Shown here: one piece after another, positions 24,849 to 34,002 of the stretch | How the letters are laid out: each line of letters opens with the position of its first letter | How positions within the stretch are numbered: position 1 is the first letter of the stretch | The notes under the pieces: model-generated | Told to the model about the DNA's origin: nothing | Database searches by the model: none | What the model saw: the letters and a program-made list of their open reading frames with translations, nothing else | DNA from: JAWHQP01 sp032586195 | Lineage (GTDB): Bacteria > Pseudomonadota > Gammaproteobacteria > Enterobacterales > Pasteurellaceae | Length of the DNA stretch: 64,000 nucleotides | Assembly (NCBI GenBank): GCA_032586195.1 | Contig: JAWHQP010000004.1 | Span: forward strand, 62,001 to 126,000 | Direction: 5' to 3' | Made by a program: the position numbers and the translations under genes

Positions 24849-25213
24849 TTTGTAGCTTTAAGGATTCAGCTATAATGTTAATAAATAGTTGTGTTAAGTT
24901 AAAATAAGGTTAAAAAATAATCAAAAACCAGTTTAATTGTCTAAAAAATAGACAAAAAAAGGAAAATATGTTTGATTTTCTGTATTGATGAATAGATAAT
25001 ACGCACACTTTTGAAAGGTTCTTCATATGAAGAAATGGATTTGTCAAAAGGTTAGGTTAGGCAAATTTACCACCTAACGTGTATTCTGAGATACTGTATC
25101 GATAAAAAAGTTCATTTTTTATTTTGATAGGGGTAGAATACAAGACATTCAGACTCAGGTATGAGCTGAAGATATTCTTAATACAAGATGATAGATATAA
25201 GAGGATCATCAAA
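24849..25213 (+). promoter_or_regulatory. Spacer between the two ompA copies
   Basis: 365 nt with no gene. It contains a small hairpin GTTAGG (25056-25061) / CCTAAC (25073-25078) with an 11-nt loop, and an AT-rich stretch. A separate promoter for copy 2 is expected because copy 1 ends in a terminator. It does not resemble the upstream region of copy 1, so the two genes may be differently expressed. Confidence 0.35.
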
Positions 25214-26281
25214 ATGAAAAAAACTGCAATCGCATTAGCAGTAGCAGGCTTAACAGCAGCTACAATCGCTCAAGCAGCACCACAAGAAAATACTTTCTAT
25301 GCGGGTGCTCGTGTGGGTTGGGCAACAACTCGTGACGGTATTGATCATGTTAAACAAGAACTCAACGCCACGGAATCTAAGAAAAACCAAGCCACTTACG
25401 GTGTATTCGGCGGCTATCAAATCCTTAACCAAAATAACTTCGGCTTGGCTGCTGAATTAGGTTATGACTATTATGGCGGTGCTAAATGGACTGTTCCAAA
25501 TGCGAAACAAGCTAAATTCACTAACCACGGTTTAAATTTAAGCTTGAAACCAAGCTATGATTTAGGCGGTTTAACTTCTGCATTAGAAGGTTTAGATGTT
25601 TATGCTCGTGTTGGTGCAGCTTTAGTTCGTACTGACTATAAAGGTTATGATGCGGTAGGTTCTGCCGATGTTCGTGCCCACTCATTAAAAGTGTCTCCGG
25701 TAGTAGCAGCAGGTTTGGAATACGCTATTCCTGGTTTCACCGATTTAGCCGCACGTGTTGAATATCAATGGTTACATGGCGTTGGTCGTGATAACAAAAT
25801 CGCAGAAGATGCCGATTTCACTCCGGATATTCACAGTGTAACATTCGGTTTGTCTTACCGTTTCGGTCAGGGTTCTGCTCCGGCACCGGCTCCTGAAGTT
25901 GTAAGCAAAACTTTCACTTTAAACAGTGATGTGACTTTCGGATTCAATAAATCAAACTTGAAACCTGAAGCTTCTTCTACCTTAGATGGCGTTTACAGCG
26001 AAATCGCTCAAGTACAAAACCCATCAGTAGCAGTTTCCGGTTATGCTGACCGTATCGGTAAACAAGCCGCAAACTTAAAACTTTCACAACGTCGTGCAGA
26101 AACAGTAGCTAACTACTTAGTTTCTAAAGGTGTTTCACAAAATGCAATCACTGCAACCGGTTACGGTAGTGCAAACCCTGTAACAGGTAACACTTGTGAC
26201 GCGGTTAAAGGCCGCAAAGCATTAATCGCTTGCTTGGCACCGGATCGTCGTGTAGAAGTTTCCGTACAAGGTACTAAATAA
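25214..26281 (+). CDS. OmpA family outer membrane protein (P5-like), copy 2
   Basis: 355 residues from the ATG at 25214 (the frame is open back to 25124, but the signal peptide MKKTAIALAVAGLTAATIAQA starts here). Barrel, PAPAPEV hinge and OmpA C-terminal domain are as in copy 1 and nearly identical in sequence. Differences concentrate in exposed loops: IDHVKQELNATESKKNQ versus copy 1's longer ISHVRENIPNAVSTNKNSGQ, and KWTVPNAKQ versus KWGLKDAKK. This is the pattern expected of a tandem duplication under surface selection. Copy 1 has a C-terminal AVTM extension that copy 2 lacks. Confidence 0.95.
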   Translation: MKKTAIALAVAGLTAATIAQAAPQENTFYAGARVGWATTRDGIDHVKQELNATESKKNQATYGVFGGYQILNQNNFGLAAELGYDYYGGAKWTVPNAKQAKFTNHGLNLSLKPSYDLGGLTSALEGLDVYARVGAALVRTDYKGYDAVGSADVRAHSLKVSPVVAAGLEYAIPGFTDLAARVEYQWLHGVGRDNKIAEDADFTPDIHSVTFGLSYRFGQGSAPAPAPEVVSKTFTLNSDVTFGFNKSNLKPEASSTLDGVYSEIAQVQNPSVAVSGYADRIGKQAANLKLSQRRAETVANYLVSKGVSQNAITATGYGSANPVTGNTCDAVKGRKALIACLAPDRRVEVSVQGTK

Positions 26282-26312
26282 TTGTTGGTAATTGATCAGC
26301 AATAGTTTTGAT

Positions 26313-26342
26313 AAAGACCTAAACTTTTTGGTTTAGGTCTTT
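26313..26342 (+). terminator. Rho-independent terminator after ompA copy 2
   Basis: AAAGACCTAAAC (26313-26324) / GTTTAGGTCTTT (26331-26342) with a TTTTTG loop is followed by further T residues. Confidence 0.9.
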
Positions 26343-26383
26343 TGTTTATATTTATGGGCGAAAATATTTATTGAGGAAGAAAA

Positions 26384-26965
26384 ATGAAAAAGTGGCTCTT
26401 GATTATCATTATTGCAGTTATTGCCGGGGGAACGCTGATACCCAGCTATAATGGCTTGGTGCAGGCGGAAGAAGAAATTGATTCGGTATGGGCAAACGTA
26501 GAATCACAATATCAACGCCGTGCGGATTTAATTCCGAATCTGGTGAATACGGTGAAAGGTCAGGCGAATTTTGAAAAAGAAACCCTGACCGGCGTGGTTG
26601 AGGCTCGTGCTAAAGCGACGCAAACCAAAATTGACCCGACCAATATGACGCAAGAACAACTTACCCAATTTCAACAAAATCAGGATGCCGTCGGTTCGGC
26701 TTTATCCCGATTGTTGGTTACGGTGGAAAAATATCCTGATCTAAAAACCCATGAAGGCTTTATGAATTTGCAGGCTCAACTGGAAGGTACGGAGAATCGC
26801 ATCAATGTTGCTCGTAATAAATTCAATGAAGCGGCGAAAGTGTACAATCAAAAGATTCGCCAATTCCCGACTAAATTGGCGGCATTGATTTTCGGCTTTA
26901 AGGATAAACCGTACTTTAAATCCGTTTCCGGTTCAGAAAATGCCCCGACAGTGAGCTTTGAATAA
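26384..26965 (+). CDS. lemA: LemA family protein
   Basis: 193 residues. One N-terminal TM segment (WLLIIIIAVIAGGTLIPSYNGLV) is followed by the conserved helical bundle: EEEIDSVWANVESQYQRRADLIPNLVNTVKG, AESR-like VEARAKAT, and NRINVARNKFNEAAKVYNQKIRQFP.K. The protein is anchored in the inner membrane with its helices outside or inside by family precedent. LemA genes typically precede TPM-domain genes, as here (58 nt to the next start). The exact biochemical role is not known. Confidence 0.9.
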   Translation: MKKWLLIIIIAVIAGGTLIPSYNGLVQAEEEIDSVWANVESQYQRRADLIPNLVNTVKGQANFEKETLTGVVEARAKATQTKIDPTNMTQEQLTQFQQNQDAVGSALSRLLVTVEKYPDLKTHEGFMNLQAQLEGTENRINVARNKFNEAAKVYNQKIRQFPTKLAALIFGFKDKPYFKSVSGSENAPTVSFE

Positions 26966-27022
26966 TCTTGCGGGCACGAAGATGGAGATAACCGTGCCTT
27001 TTCAGTTTTAGCGATAAATAAT

Positions 27023-27472
27023 ATGTCACTATTTTCAAGAATTCCCGTGGATAAAAAGCGTATTGAAGCTGCCATTACGGCATTGGAGCGGCAAAGCTCC
27101 GCCGAATTACGCGTTTATATTGAACGGAAAATCCCCAGAACGGATCAGCCGTTAACCGGTTTGCAGCGGGCTTTACAGGTCTTTAGTCAGCTGGAAATGG
27201 AAAAAACGCAGGCTCGTAACGGCGTATTGATTTATCTGGCTTATCAGGATCATCAATGTTCGATTATCGGTGATTGCGGCATTGATCAATTTGTCAGTGC
27301 ACAGTTTTGGCAAACCCAGTGTGATGATATGATCCGTGAATTTAAACAGAAAAAATTCACCGAAGGTATTTGTCTTGCCATTGCACGGATCGGCAAAGAA
27401 TTGGCGTTACATTTTCCGGTTCGGTCTGATGATCAGAACGAGTTGTCGAATGAGGTGATCATTAATGATTAA
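27023..27472 (+). CDS. TPM-domain protein
   Basis: 149 residues made of a single TPM fold: IPVDKKRIEAAITALERQSSAELRVYIERKIPR, KTQARNGVLIYLAYQDHQCSIIGDCGID and FWQTQCDDMIREFKQKKFTEGICLAIARIGKELALHF. No signal peptide or TM segment is evident, so it is likely cytosolic. It overlaps the next TPM gene by 8 nt (27465-27472), giving a lemA-TPM-TPM operon. The family is linked to envelope maintenance; the function here is inferred only from that. Confidence 0.8.
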   Translation: MSLFSRIPVDKKRIEAAITALERQSSAELRVYIERKIPRTDQPLTGLQRALQVFSQLEMEKTQARNGVLIYLAYQDHQCSIIGDCGIDQFVSAQFWQTQCDDMIREFKQKKFTEGICLAIARIGKELALHFPVRSDDQNELSNEVIIND

Positions 27473-28283
27473 AAGGTTGATCCGTTTAGGGCAAAGTGCG
27501 GTGCTGTTTTTGGCAGTTTTTTGGCTTGTTTCCGTTTATGCGGTTGCCGCGAGTTTTCCCGCCGCACCTCAGCCGTTTCGTTATGTGAATGATTACACCA
27601 AAACGCTGAACGAAAATGATCGTCAGTATCTGGAAAATAAGCTGATAACCTACGGCAAGGAAACCAGTTCTCAAATAGCGGTGGTGATTGTGCCTACCAC
27701 GGCTGAATACGATATTGCTTCCTATGCCTTTGAATTGGGCGATAAATGGGGCATTGGCCGCAAGCAGCTCAATAACGGCGTGTTGATGCTGATCGCCAAG
27801 AATGATCGTAAAGTTTTTATCGCTACCGGGCAAGGTCTGGAAGGCGCGCTGCCCGACGCGTTTTTATCGCAGGTGATTCGACAGGTGGTGCTGCCGAATT
27901 TTAAGCGCGATCAATATGCTCAGGGAATTAACCAAGCGTTAGATGATATTATTGCGGCAAGTAAAGGCGAATATGCGCCTCAGGCGGTGTCTGATGAAAA
28001 CAGCTGGCAGGATTTTATTCCTTTCATCATGGTAGTGGTGTTTATTCTGTTCGTTATATTTGGTGAATTAAATGTGCGAAATAAACCTTACATCAGCCCG
28101 ACCAATAATCACCAACTGGAGCAGGAGATTCTGCGTTCGGCACGCCGTCGCGGCAATGGGATTGGCTATGGTACGACTATCGGCGGTTTGGGCGGTTCCC
28201 GCGGTACCGGATCCGGCGGTGGCTTTGGTGGTGGTTTCGGCGGAGGCGGTTTTGGCGGCGGCGGTGCCGGCGGGAGCTGGTAA
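27465..28283 (+). CDS. YgcG-type TPM-domain membrane protein with Gly-rich tail
   Basis: 272 residues: signal/TM at 1-30 (LIRLGQSAVLFLAVFWLVSVYAVAAS), a periplasmic TPM domain about 40-165 (VNDYTKTLNENDRQYLENKL, SQIAVVIVPTT, WGIGRKQLNNGVLMLIAKNDRKVFIATGQGLEG), a second TM (FIPFIMVVVFILFVIFGE), then a cytosolic tail ending in a Gly/Phe-rich stretch (GGGFGGGFGGGGFGGGG...GSW), as in YgcG/Rcf-type members. An uptake sequence is embedded in the signal region (27494-27502). It completes the lemA operon. Confidence 0.85.
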   Translation: MIKRLIRLGQSAVLFLAVFWLVSVYAVAASFPAAPQPFRYVNDYTKTLNENDRQYLENKLITYGKETSSQIAVVIVPTTAEYDIASYAFELGDKWGIGRKQLNNGVLMLIAKNDRKVFIATGQGLEGALPDAFLSQVIRQVVLPNFKRDQYAQGINQALDDIIAASKGEYAPQAVSDENSWQDFIPFIMVVVFILFVIFGELNVRNKPYISPTNNHQLEQEILRSARRRGNGIGYGTTIGGLGGSRGTGSGGGFGGGFGGGGFGGGGAGGSW

Positions 28284-28377
28284 TCCGATAAATTTTGTCG
28301 GACATATTGGAGTGTCGTGCGTCTCGTGTTAAAATCCCCGCACTTTTTACCATTAATGATTTATTTTAAGGAACAGC

Positions 28378-28707
28378 ATGGAAACGTTAGATAAAATCAA
28401 AAAACAAATTGCCGAGAATCCCATTTTGATTTATATGAAAGGATCGCCTAAATTACCGGCCTGCGGCTTTTCCGCCCGTGCGGCCGAAGCGTTGATTAAT
28501 TGTGGGGTGCCGTTCGGATATGTTGACATTCTGCAGCACGCCGATGTGCGTGCAGAGTTGCCGGCTTATGCCAACTGGCCGACCTTTCCGCAATTATGGG
28601 TGGAGGGGGAGCTGATCGGTGGCTGTGATATCGTATTGGAAATGTATCAGAGCGGCGAGCTGCAAACTCTGTTAAAAGAGGTGGCCGCAAGACATCAGCA
28701 AGCTTAA
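28378..28707 (+). CDS. grxD: Monothiol glutaredoxin Grx4
   Basis: 109 residues with the active-site CGFS (KLPACGFSARAAEAL, Cys29), WPTFPQLWVEGELIGGCDIVLEMYQSGEL and the flanking conserved NPILIYMKGSP. The length equals E. coli GrxD (115). It binds a 2Fe-2S cluster with glutathione as a bridged dimer and passes it to acceptor proteins. A ribosome-binding site AAGGAA is present. A hairpin terminator follows. Confidence 0.93.
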   Translation: METLDKIKKQIAENPILIYMKGSPKLPACGFSARAAEALINCGVPFGYVDILQHADVRAELPAYANWPTFPQLWVEGELIGGCDIVLEMYQSGELQTLLKEVAARHQQA

Positions 28708-28718
28708 CCTGTTTTCAC

Positions 28719-28746
28719 ATAACCCGCTTAAGAGCGGGTTATTTTT
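28719..28746 (+). terminator. Terminator after grxD
   Basis: AACCCGCTT / AAGAGCGGGTT forms a GC-rich stem followed by ATTTTT, about 15 nt after the grxD stop. Confidence 0.8.
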
Positions 28747-28817
28747 ATGAAGGAATTAGGCGGTATAAAAAAATCAATTTTTCAGCACCGCACTTTATTT
28801 CGAGTAAGCTCAGGGCG

Positions 28818-30101
28818 TTAGCCAAGGGCCGCAAACGCCTCGTCCGCCGCCGCCAGGGTGCGTTCGATATCCTGTTCGCTATGGGCAAGCGACATAAAGC
28901 CCGCCTCAAACGCCGAAGGAGCGAGATAAATACCTTGTTCCAGCATGCTGTGGAAAAAGTGTCTGAATCTTTCCGTATCGCAGGACATCACATCCCGATA
29001 GCTGGTCACCGTTGGGAGATCGGTAAAGAACAGGCCGAACATGCCGCCCACATAGTTCACCACGAACGGAATGTTGTGTTTGTCAGCCAGAGATTTTAAT
29101 CCGAGGGCGAGTTTTTCCGTTAAAGCGGCAAGATGCTGCTCATTACCGTCTTTCTTCAGTTCGTTCAGGCAGGCTAAACCTGCCGCCATAGCAATCGGAT
29201 TGCCCGATAAGGTGCCCGCCTGGTAAACCGGACCGGCCGGGGCGATAAATTGCATAATTTCTTTTTTACCACCGAAAGCCCCTACAGGCATACCGCCGCC
29301 GATAACCTTACCTAAGCAGGTTAAATCCGGCGTTACGCCATAATAGGCTTGCGCGCCGCCTAATGCCACGCGGAATCCGGTCATGACTTCATCAATAATA
29401 AATATTGCGCCATATTGATCGCATAGCTTACGCAAACCCTGTAAGAAATTGTTTTGTGGCGGCACGCAGTTCATATTGCCCGCGACAGGTTCTACAATAA
29501 TACAGGCAATCTCATCGGGATATTGTTCAAATGCCTGTTCGACGGAAGATAAATCGTTATAAATGCAAGTGAGGGTGTGTTTGGCGAAATCCGCCGGCAC
29601 GCCCGGTGAGTTAGGTTGACCGAGGGTTAATGCCCCTGAACCCGCTTTCACCAGCAAGGAATCGGCATGACCGTGATAACAGCCTTCAAACTTGATAATT
29701 TTATCGCGATGAGTATAGCCGCGAGCCAGACGAATGGCGGACATGGTCGCTTCCGTGCCGGAACTGACCATACGCACCATTTCAATGGAAGGAATCAGCC
29801 GGCAGACTAATTCGGCCAATTCGATTTCAAGCGGAGTCGGAGCGCCGAAACTCAGACCATTTTCTGCGGTTTTCAGCACCGCACTTAGAATGGCAGGGTG
29901 GTTATGCCCTAAAATCATCGGTCCCCAGGAACCCACATAATCAATATATTGCTTGCCGTCGCTGTCAAAAATATAGGCCCCCTTGGCCTTTTCGATGAAA
30001 ACCGGCGTACCGCCCACGCCTTTAAATGCACGCACGGGAGAATTTACTCCGCCGGGAATTACCTGTTGGGCGCGGGAGAAAAGATGTTCGGAATTGTTCA
30101 T
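28818..30101 (-). CDS. hemL: Glutamate-1-semialdehyde 2,1-aminomutase
   Basis: 427 residues, the usual length. PLP-dependent class III aminotransferase blocks are present: FKGVGGTPVFIEKAKGAYIFDSDGKQYIDYVGSWGPMILGHNHP, MVSSGTEATMSAIRLARG, GCYHGHADSLLVKAGSG, IIDEVMTGFRVALGGAQAYYGV and the PLP-lysine in LTCLGKVIGGGMPVGAFGG. It makes 5-aminolevulinate for haem from glutamate-1-semialdehyde. An uptake sequence sits inside (29878-29886) and another just downstream (28787-28795). Confidence 0.97.
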   Translation of the reverse strand: MNNSEHLFSRAQQVIPGGVNSPVRAFKGVGGTPVFIEKAKGAYIFDSDGKQYIDYVGSWGPMILGHNHPAILSAVLKTAENGLSFGAPTPLEIELAELVCRLIPSIEMVRMVSSGTEATMSAIRLARGYTHRDKIIKFEGCYHGHADSLLVKAGSGALTLGQPNSPGVPADFAKHTLTCIYNDLSSVEQAFEQYPDEIACIIVEPVAGNMNCVPPQNNFLQGLRKLCDQYGAIFIIDEVMTGFRVALGGAQAYYGVTPDLTCLGKVIGGGMPVGAFGGKKEIMQFIAPAGPVYQAGTLSGNPIAMAAGLACLNELKKDGNEQHLAALTEKLALGLKSLADKHNIPFVVNYVGGMFGLFFTDLPTVTSYRDVMSCDTERFRHFFHSMLEQGIYLAPSAFEAGFMSLAHSEQDIERTLAAADEAFAALG

Positions 30102-30249
30102 TATGGTATCCTCTAATAAATTTGAACCGTATCGCGCTAATTGTACTAATTTTTTAGGCTTTTCAAAAAAAATTTATGTACTGATTTGGCTTTATGATAA
30201 GATTTGCAAATCTTTTTCCCGTGTTTAAGCATAAGAAGGCATCAATTTA

Positions 30250-31329
30250 ATGTTAGTGGTTAGTCTGATCGCAACCTTTGCCGTCGCATTTTTGACCATT
30301 GTGCTGTCAAAACCTGTTGCCGTTAAAGTCGGTTTGGTGGACAAACCCAATTACCGCAAACGTCACCAGGGAGCCATTCCGCTGCTCGGCGGTATTTCAT
30401 TATTTATGGGGAATCTCTGCTTCTATCTGTTGCAATGGGATTCCACCCGCTTGCCGTATCTTTATCTTTTCTGTGTGTTTGTGCTGCTGGTGGTGGGGCT
30501 GATAGACGATCGTTTTGATATTAGCGCCGCGTTGCGTGCCGGTATTCAGGCTATTCTCGCCGTGCTGATGATCCATTACGGCCATTTATCCCTGGAACAT
30601 CTCGGTCAGATTTTCGGCCCGTTTAAAATGACGCTCGGTCCGATTGGTTTTGTTATTACGGTATTTTTAACCATCGCGGTGATTAACGCCTTTAATATGA
30701 TCGACGGTATTGACGGCCTGCTCGGCGGCTTATCCAGCGTGGGCTTTGCCGCTCTCGGTATTTTAATGCTGCTGGACGGTCAGACCGATCTCGCCCTTTG
30801 GTGCTTTGCCTTAATCGTGGCGTTGATTCCCTACGAAATGTTTAATCTCACCGTGTTCGGCAAGGAAAAGAAAATCTTTATGGGTGACAGCGGCAGTACG
30901 CTGATTGGCTTCACCATGATTTGGATTCTGTTGCTCAGCACACAGGGCAAAGGGCATCCGATGAATCCGGTCACTGCGTTATGGATTATCGCCATTCCGT
31001 TGATTGATATGGTTGCCGTGATTTATCGCCGCCTGCGCAAGGGCAAAAGCCCGTTCAAACCCGATCGTTTACATGTACATCATTTAATGGTGCGGGCCGG
31101 GTTGACTTCTCGTCAGGCATTTCTGGTGATAACCCTGTTTTCGGCCTGCTGCGCCGGCTTCGGTATTCTGGGCGAAGTGTATTATATTAATGAATGGATT
31201 ATGTTTATTTTATTCATCGGGTTATTTTTCCTTTATTTATATTCTATTACTAAAGCGTGGAAAGTAACTCGTCTTATTCGTCGTATGAGACGCCGTGCCC
31301 AGCGGCGTTTAGGACGTAAAGTTGATTAG
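30250..31329 (+). CDS. wecA: Undecaprenyl-phosphate GlcNAc-1-phosphate transferase
   Basis: 359 residues with about eleven TM segments. The polyprenyl-phosphate transferase motifs are clear: DKPNYRKRHQGAIPLLGG, VGLIDDRFD (the DD pair), NAFNMIDGIDGLLGG, FMGDSGSTLIGF and the HVHH-type loop (PDRLHVHHLMVRAGLT). It starts surface polysaccharide or O-antigen repeat synthesis by putting GlcNAc-1-P on undecaprenyl phosphate. The next gene, 9 nt downstream, is a Wzz-like chain-length protein, forming a two-gene operon. Confidence 0.93.
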   Translation: MLVVSLIATFAVAFLTIVLSKPVAVKVGLVDKPNYRKRHQGAIPLLGGISLFMGNLCFYLLQWDSTRLPYLYLFCVFVLLVVGLIDDRFDISAALRAGIQAILAVLMIHYGHLSLEHLGQIFGPFKMTLGPIGFVITVFLTIAVINAFNMIDGIDGLLGGLSSVGFAALGILMLLDGQTDLALWCFALIVALIPYEMFNLTVFGKEKKIFMGDSGSTLIGFTMIWILLLSTQGKGHPMNPVTALWIIAIPLIDMVAVIYRRLRKGKSPFKPDRLHVHHLMVRAGLTSRQAFLVITLFSACCAGFGILGEVYYINEWIMFILFIGLFFLYLYSITKAWKVTRLIRRMRRRAQRRLGRKVD

Positions 31330-31338
31330 GAATGGTTT

Positions 31339-32121
31339 ATGTCGCAAACAACAATTTCAGGTTCAAAATTCGCTGCCGTTTTCGTCGCGGCCACATTACT
31401 GTTCGGCGGAGCGGGTTTCGCCGGTAGCCTTATGGTGCCGCCGAAATGGCAGTCGGACAGCTTAATTGAAGCACCTACCAGTGCGGAACTGGGCAATTAT
31501 TATTCGCTGTTTTCAACCTATCATTTAGTGGCGGAAACTAAGCCGCAAGACAGTGTGAATAACAGCGTTTATGTCGGTTTCCGAAAATTGGCTGCTTCTT
31601 ATGATCTGGCCAAAGCGTTTTGGCAGGCAACGGAGTATTACAAACAAAAAAGCACTGATGATGAACAGCACGATAATGCCTTGCTGGATGAATTAACTAA
31701 AACCATTCAGGTATCCGAACAGAACGGCAAAACCCGCATTTCACTTACTCTGGATAATCCTAAACGGGCTTATGAATTACTGGGCAGCTATATGGATTAT
31801 GTGAATAATGCGAATAAAAGAGCCGTGTATGAAGAGCTGATTTTGCAGTGGAAAACCTTGTTTAATCAGGTAAAAACAGCGTCCGAAGTGAATCTGGCCG
31901 CGTCGGGGCAGCAGAATTGGCAGGGTAAGCTTGCTATGATGAAAACAGTGCAGCCGCTGGATGATAAGCTGCAAAGCTTCCATTTTCTGAAAAAACCGAC
32001 TGTCGCCGTGCAAGCCTCTCATGATCGTTTAACCTACACCGCTGTCGGTGCCGGTGTAGGCGCCGTACTAGGGTTAATTCTAGGATTTTTCTTCGGCCGC
32101 AAAAGGTGGAAGCATAAATAA
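31339..32121 (+). CDS. Wzz-type polysaccharide chain-length/co-polymerase protein
   Basis: 260 residues. TM1 (FAAVFVAATLLFGGAGFAGSLMV) is followed by PPKWQSDSLIEAPTSAELGNY, a large periplasmic helical domain and TM2 (YTAVGAGVGAVLGLILGFFFGRKRW). This is the two-TM Wzz/FepE arrangement with a basic C-terminus. It probably sets the length of the glycan started by WecA. It is shorter than WzzB/E (325-350), mainly in the periplasmic domain. Confidence 0.8.
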   Translation: MSQTTISGSKFAAVFVAATLLFGGAGFAGSLMVPPKWQSDSLIEAPTSAELGNYYSLFSTYHLVAETKPQDSVNNSVYVGFRKLAASYDLAKAFWQATEYYKQKSTDDEQHDNALLDELTKTIQVSEQNGKTRISLTLDNPKRAYELLGSYMDYVNNANKRAVYEELILQWKTLFNQVKTASEVNLAASGQQNWQGKLAMMKTVQPLDDKLQSFHFLKKPTVAVQASHDRLTYTAVGAGVGAVLGLILGFFFGRKRWKHK

Positions 32122-32345
32122 AATTTTATGCACAATCGCTGCCCGTTCTGGGGCTGTGGACAAACTATCAATGTAAGGGCGTATTACATACGCCTTTGGT
32201 ATTAAATAGATATTGTCAACAATCGGATACTCACCTTGTCGGAGCCCTTCCTTAATGTTACAAGGGCCTCGGCTTTTGCATGTCGGTAAAACTGCGGTGC
32301 TGAAAGCGCAGCAATCGCATACAGCCCGCCTTTTGGTTTGAAGTA

Positions 32346-34002
32346 TTAGCTCAGCCGTCCGTTCTCAATTTCAATTACCTGATCACAGATTGCCATGGTA
32401 GATTTACGATGGCTGACGAGCATAATCAATTTTTCCGCTTTAACGTTCAGCAAGGCTTTGAGAATCATCGCTTCATTCAGACTGTCGAGGTTGCTGGTCG
32501 GTTCGTCTAACAGAATTATCGGCGCATCACACAGGAACGCCGGCGATACCGATCCGCTGTTTTTCACCGTCGGAAAGATTGCTGCCGAGCTCGTTGATTT
32601 TTGTTTCATAACCGTCCGGCAGGCTCATAATAAAATCATGAATATTGGCTTTCTGCGCCGCGGTAATCACCTCTTGCCGGCTTGCCTGACGATTTGCCAT
32701 CAGAATGTTTTCATAAAGCGTTTCATTGAAAATATAGGTTTGCTGCGTGATGTAAGCCATATTTTTACGCAGGCTGGCGGTATTAATTTGCTCAAGTGCG
32801 GTGTCGTTAATGCGAATTTTGCCCGTCTGCGGATCAAAAAACCGCATGATCAGCTTGAGCAGGGTACTTTTGCCGCTGCCGCTGCGTCCGTGGATGCCGA
32901 GAATCTGTCCTTTACGCAGGATTAAATTGATATTGCTGAGAATTTGCTCCGCACCGTACGCAAAGCCGAGATTTTCCACTTGAATGCTGTCAATGGCGCT
33001 GAGATTTTTACCGGTGGTAACATCTTTGATATTGGGTTCTTCCGCCAGCAGACCGAGTACCCGTTCGCCGGAGGCCAGGGTTTGCAGCATATTGTTGGAC
33101 AGATTGCTCAAAGCAATCACGGGGCCGTAGCTTGACATCAGCAGAATCACCGCGATCAACAAACCGTCGAAATGAATTTGCCCCTGATAATACAGCCATA
33201 AGCCCGTCAGCAGTATCACAATATTGAAGAAAGACACGGCAATTTCGGTGTAGGAACGTACCTTGCCTTCCTGTTGTTTGATCAGCAGAAACGCTTGGTC
33301 TATAGCGTGGCTGCGGCGGTGGATTTCATCCAGACGCTGTTGCTCATTGCTGAAGAGTTGTACTTCTTTCATCCCGCGGATACTGTCGAGAAAATAGTCA
33401 TTCATTTCTCCCACCAACTCACGGTAACGGCGACCGTCCTCGCGTGCCATCCGGGTGGTGATAATCGGTAAAATCACGCCGATGGTAAGGTACGCCGCCA
33501 GCGCCACCAGCACAAACCAGGCGGAAATATGCCCGAATACCACCAGCAAAATGGCGGAGGTCAGAAAGGCGATGACGATCGGTGCAATGGTATGAGCATA
33601 AAACACTTCCAGCAGTTCGATATCGTTGGTGACCAGCGAAAGCAGCTGCCCGGCCTGTTTATCCTGCAATTTAACAAACGCCAGTTTACGCAATGCCCCG
33701 AACACTTTGTCGCGCAGCAATGCCAATAATTTAAAGGCAATATAATGACCGGACATTTGTTCCAGATAGCGCAGAATACCACGCGCGACCGCCAGTATCA
33801 GCAACATGGTGAGGATTTGACCGAGGGTTAAGTGAGTGTCAAAGCCGAGCAGATTGGCTAATCCCATGGCACCCAGCACCATAATAAAAATGGCGGCAAG
33901 AAAACCGAGCGTTCCCATGATGACGGTAAAAGACATAATATGGGCAAGCGGCGTGACCAGCTTTAACAAATGCCACATGACTACAAAGCCGTTCTTACGC
34001 AT
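32346..34002 (-). pseudogene. cydC: CydC: glutathione/cysteine ABC exporter subunit, frameshifted at the ABC signature
   Basis: Start ATG at 34002 (MRKNGFVVMWHLLKLV), preceded by GGGAGG and overlapping the cydD stop by 8 nt. Six TM helices, Walker A (GRSGSGKSTLL) and the start of the signature (NLSDGEKQRIGIA) are in one frame, which ends at 32527-32529. Continuing in another frame (after a two-base loss or one-base gain near 32536-32542) restores RAFLCDAPIILLDEPTSNLDSLNEAM (Walker B) and VSHRKSTMAICDQVIEIENGRLS to 32346. CydDC exports thiols to the periplasm and is needed for cytochrome bd assembly. If the shift is real, Walker B and the H-loop are lost and CydDC is dead; a sequencing error is equally possible. 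An uptake sequence is present at 32794-32802. Confidence 0.85.
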
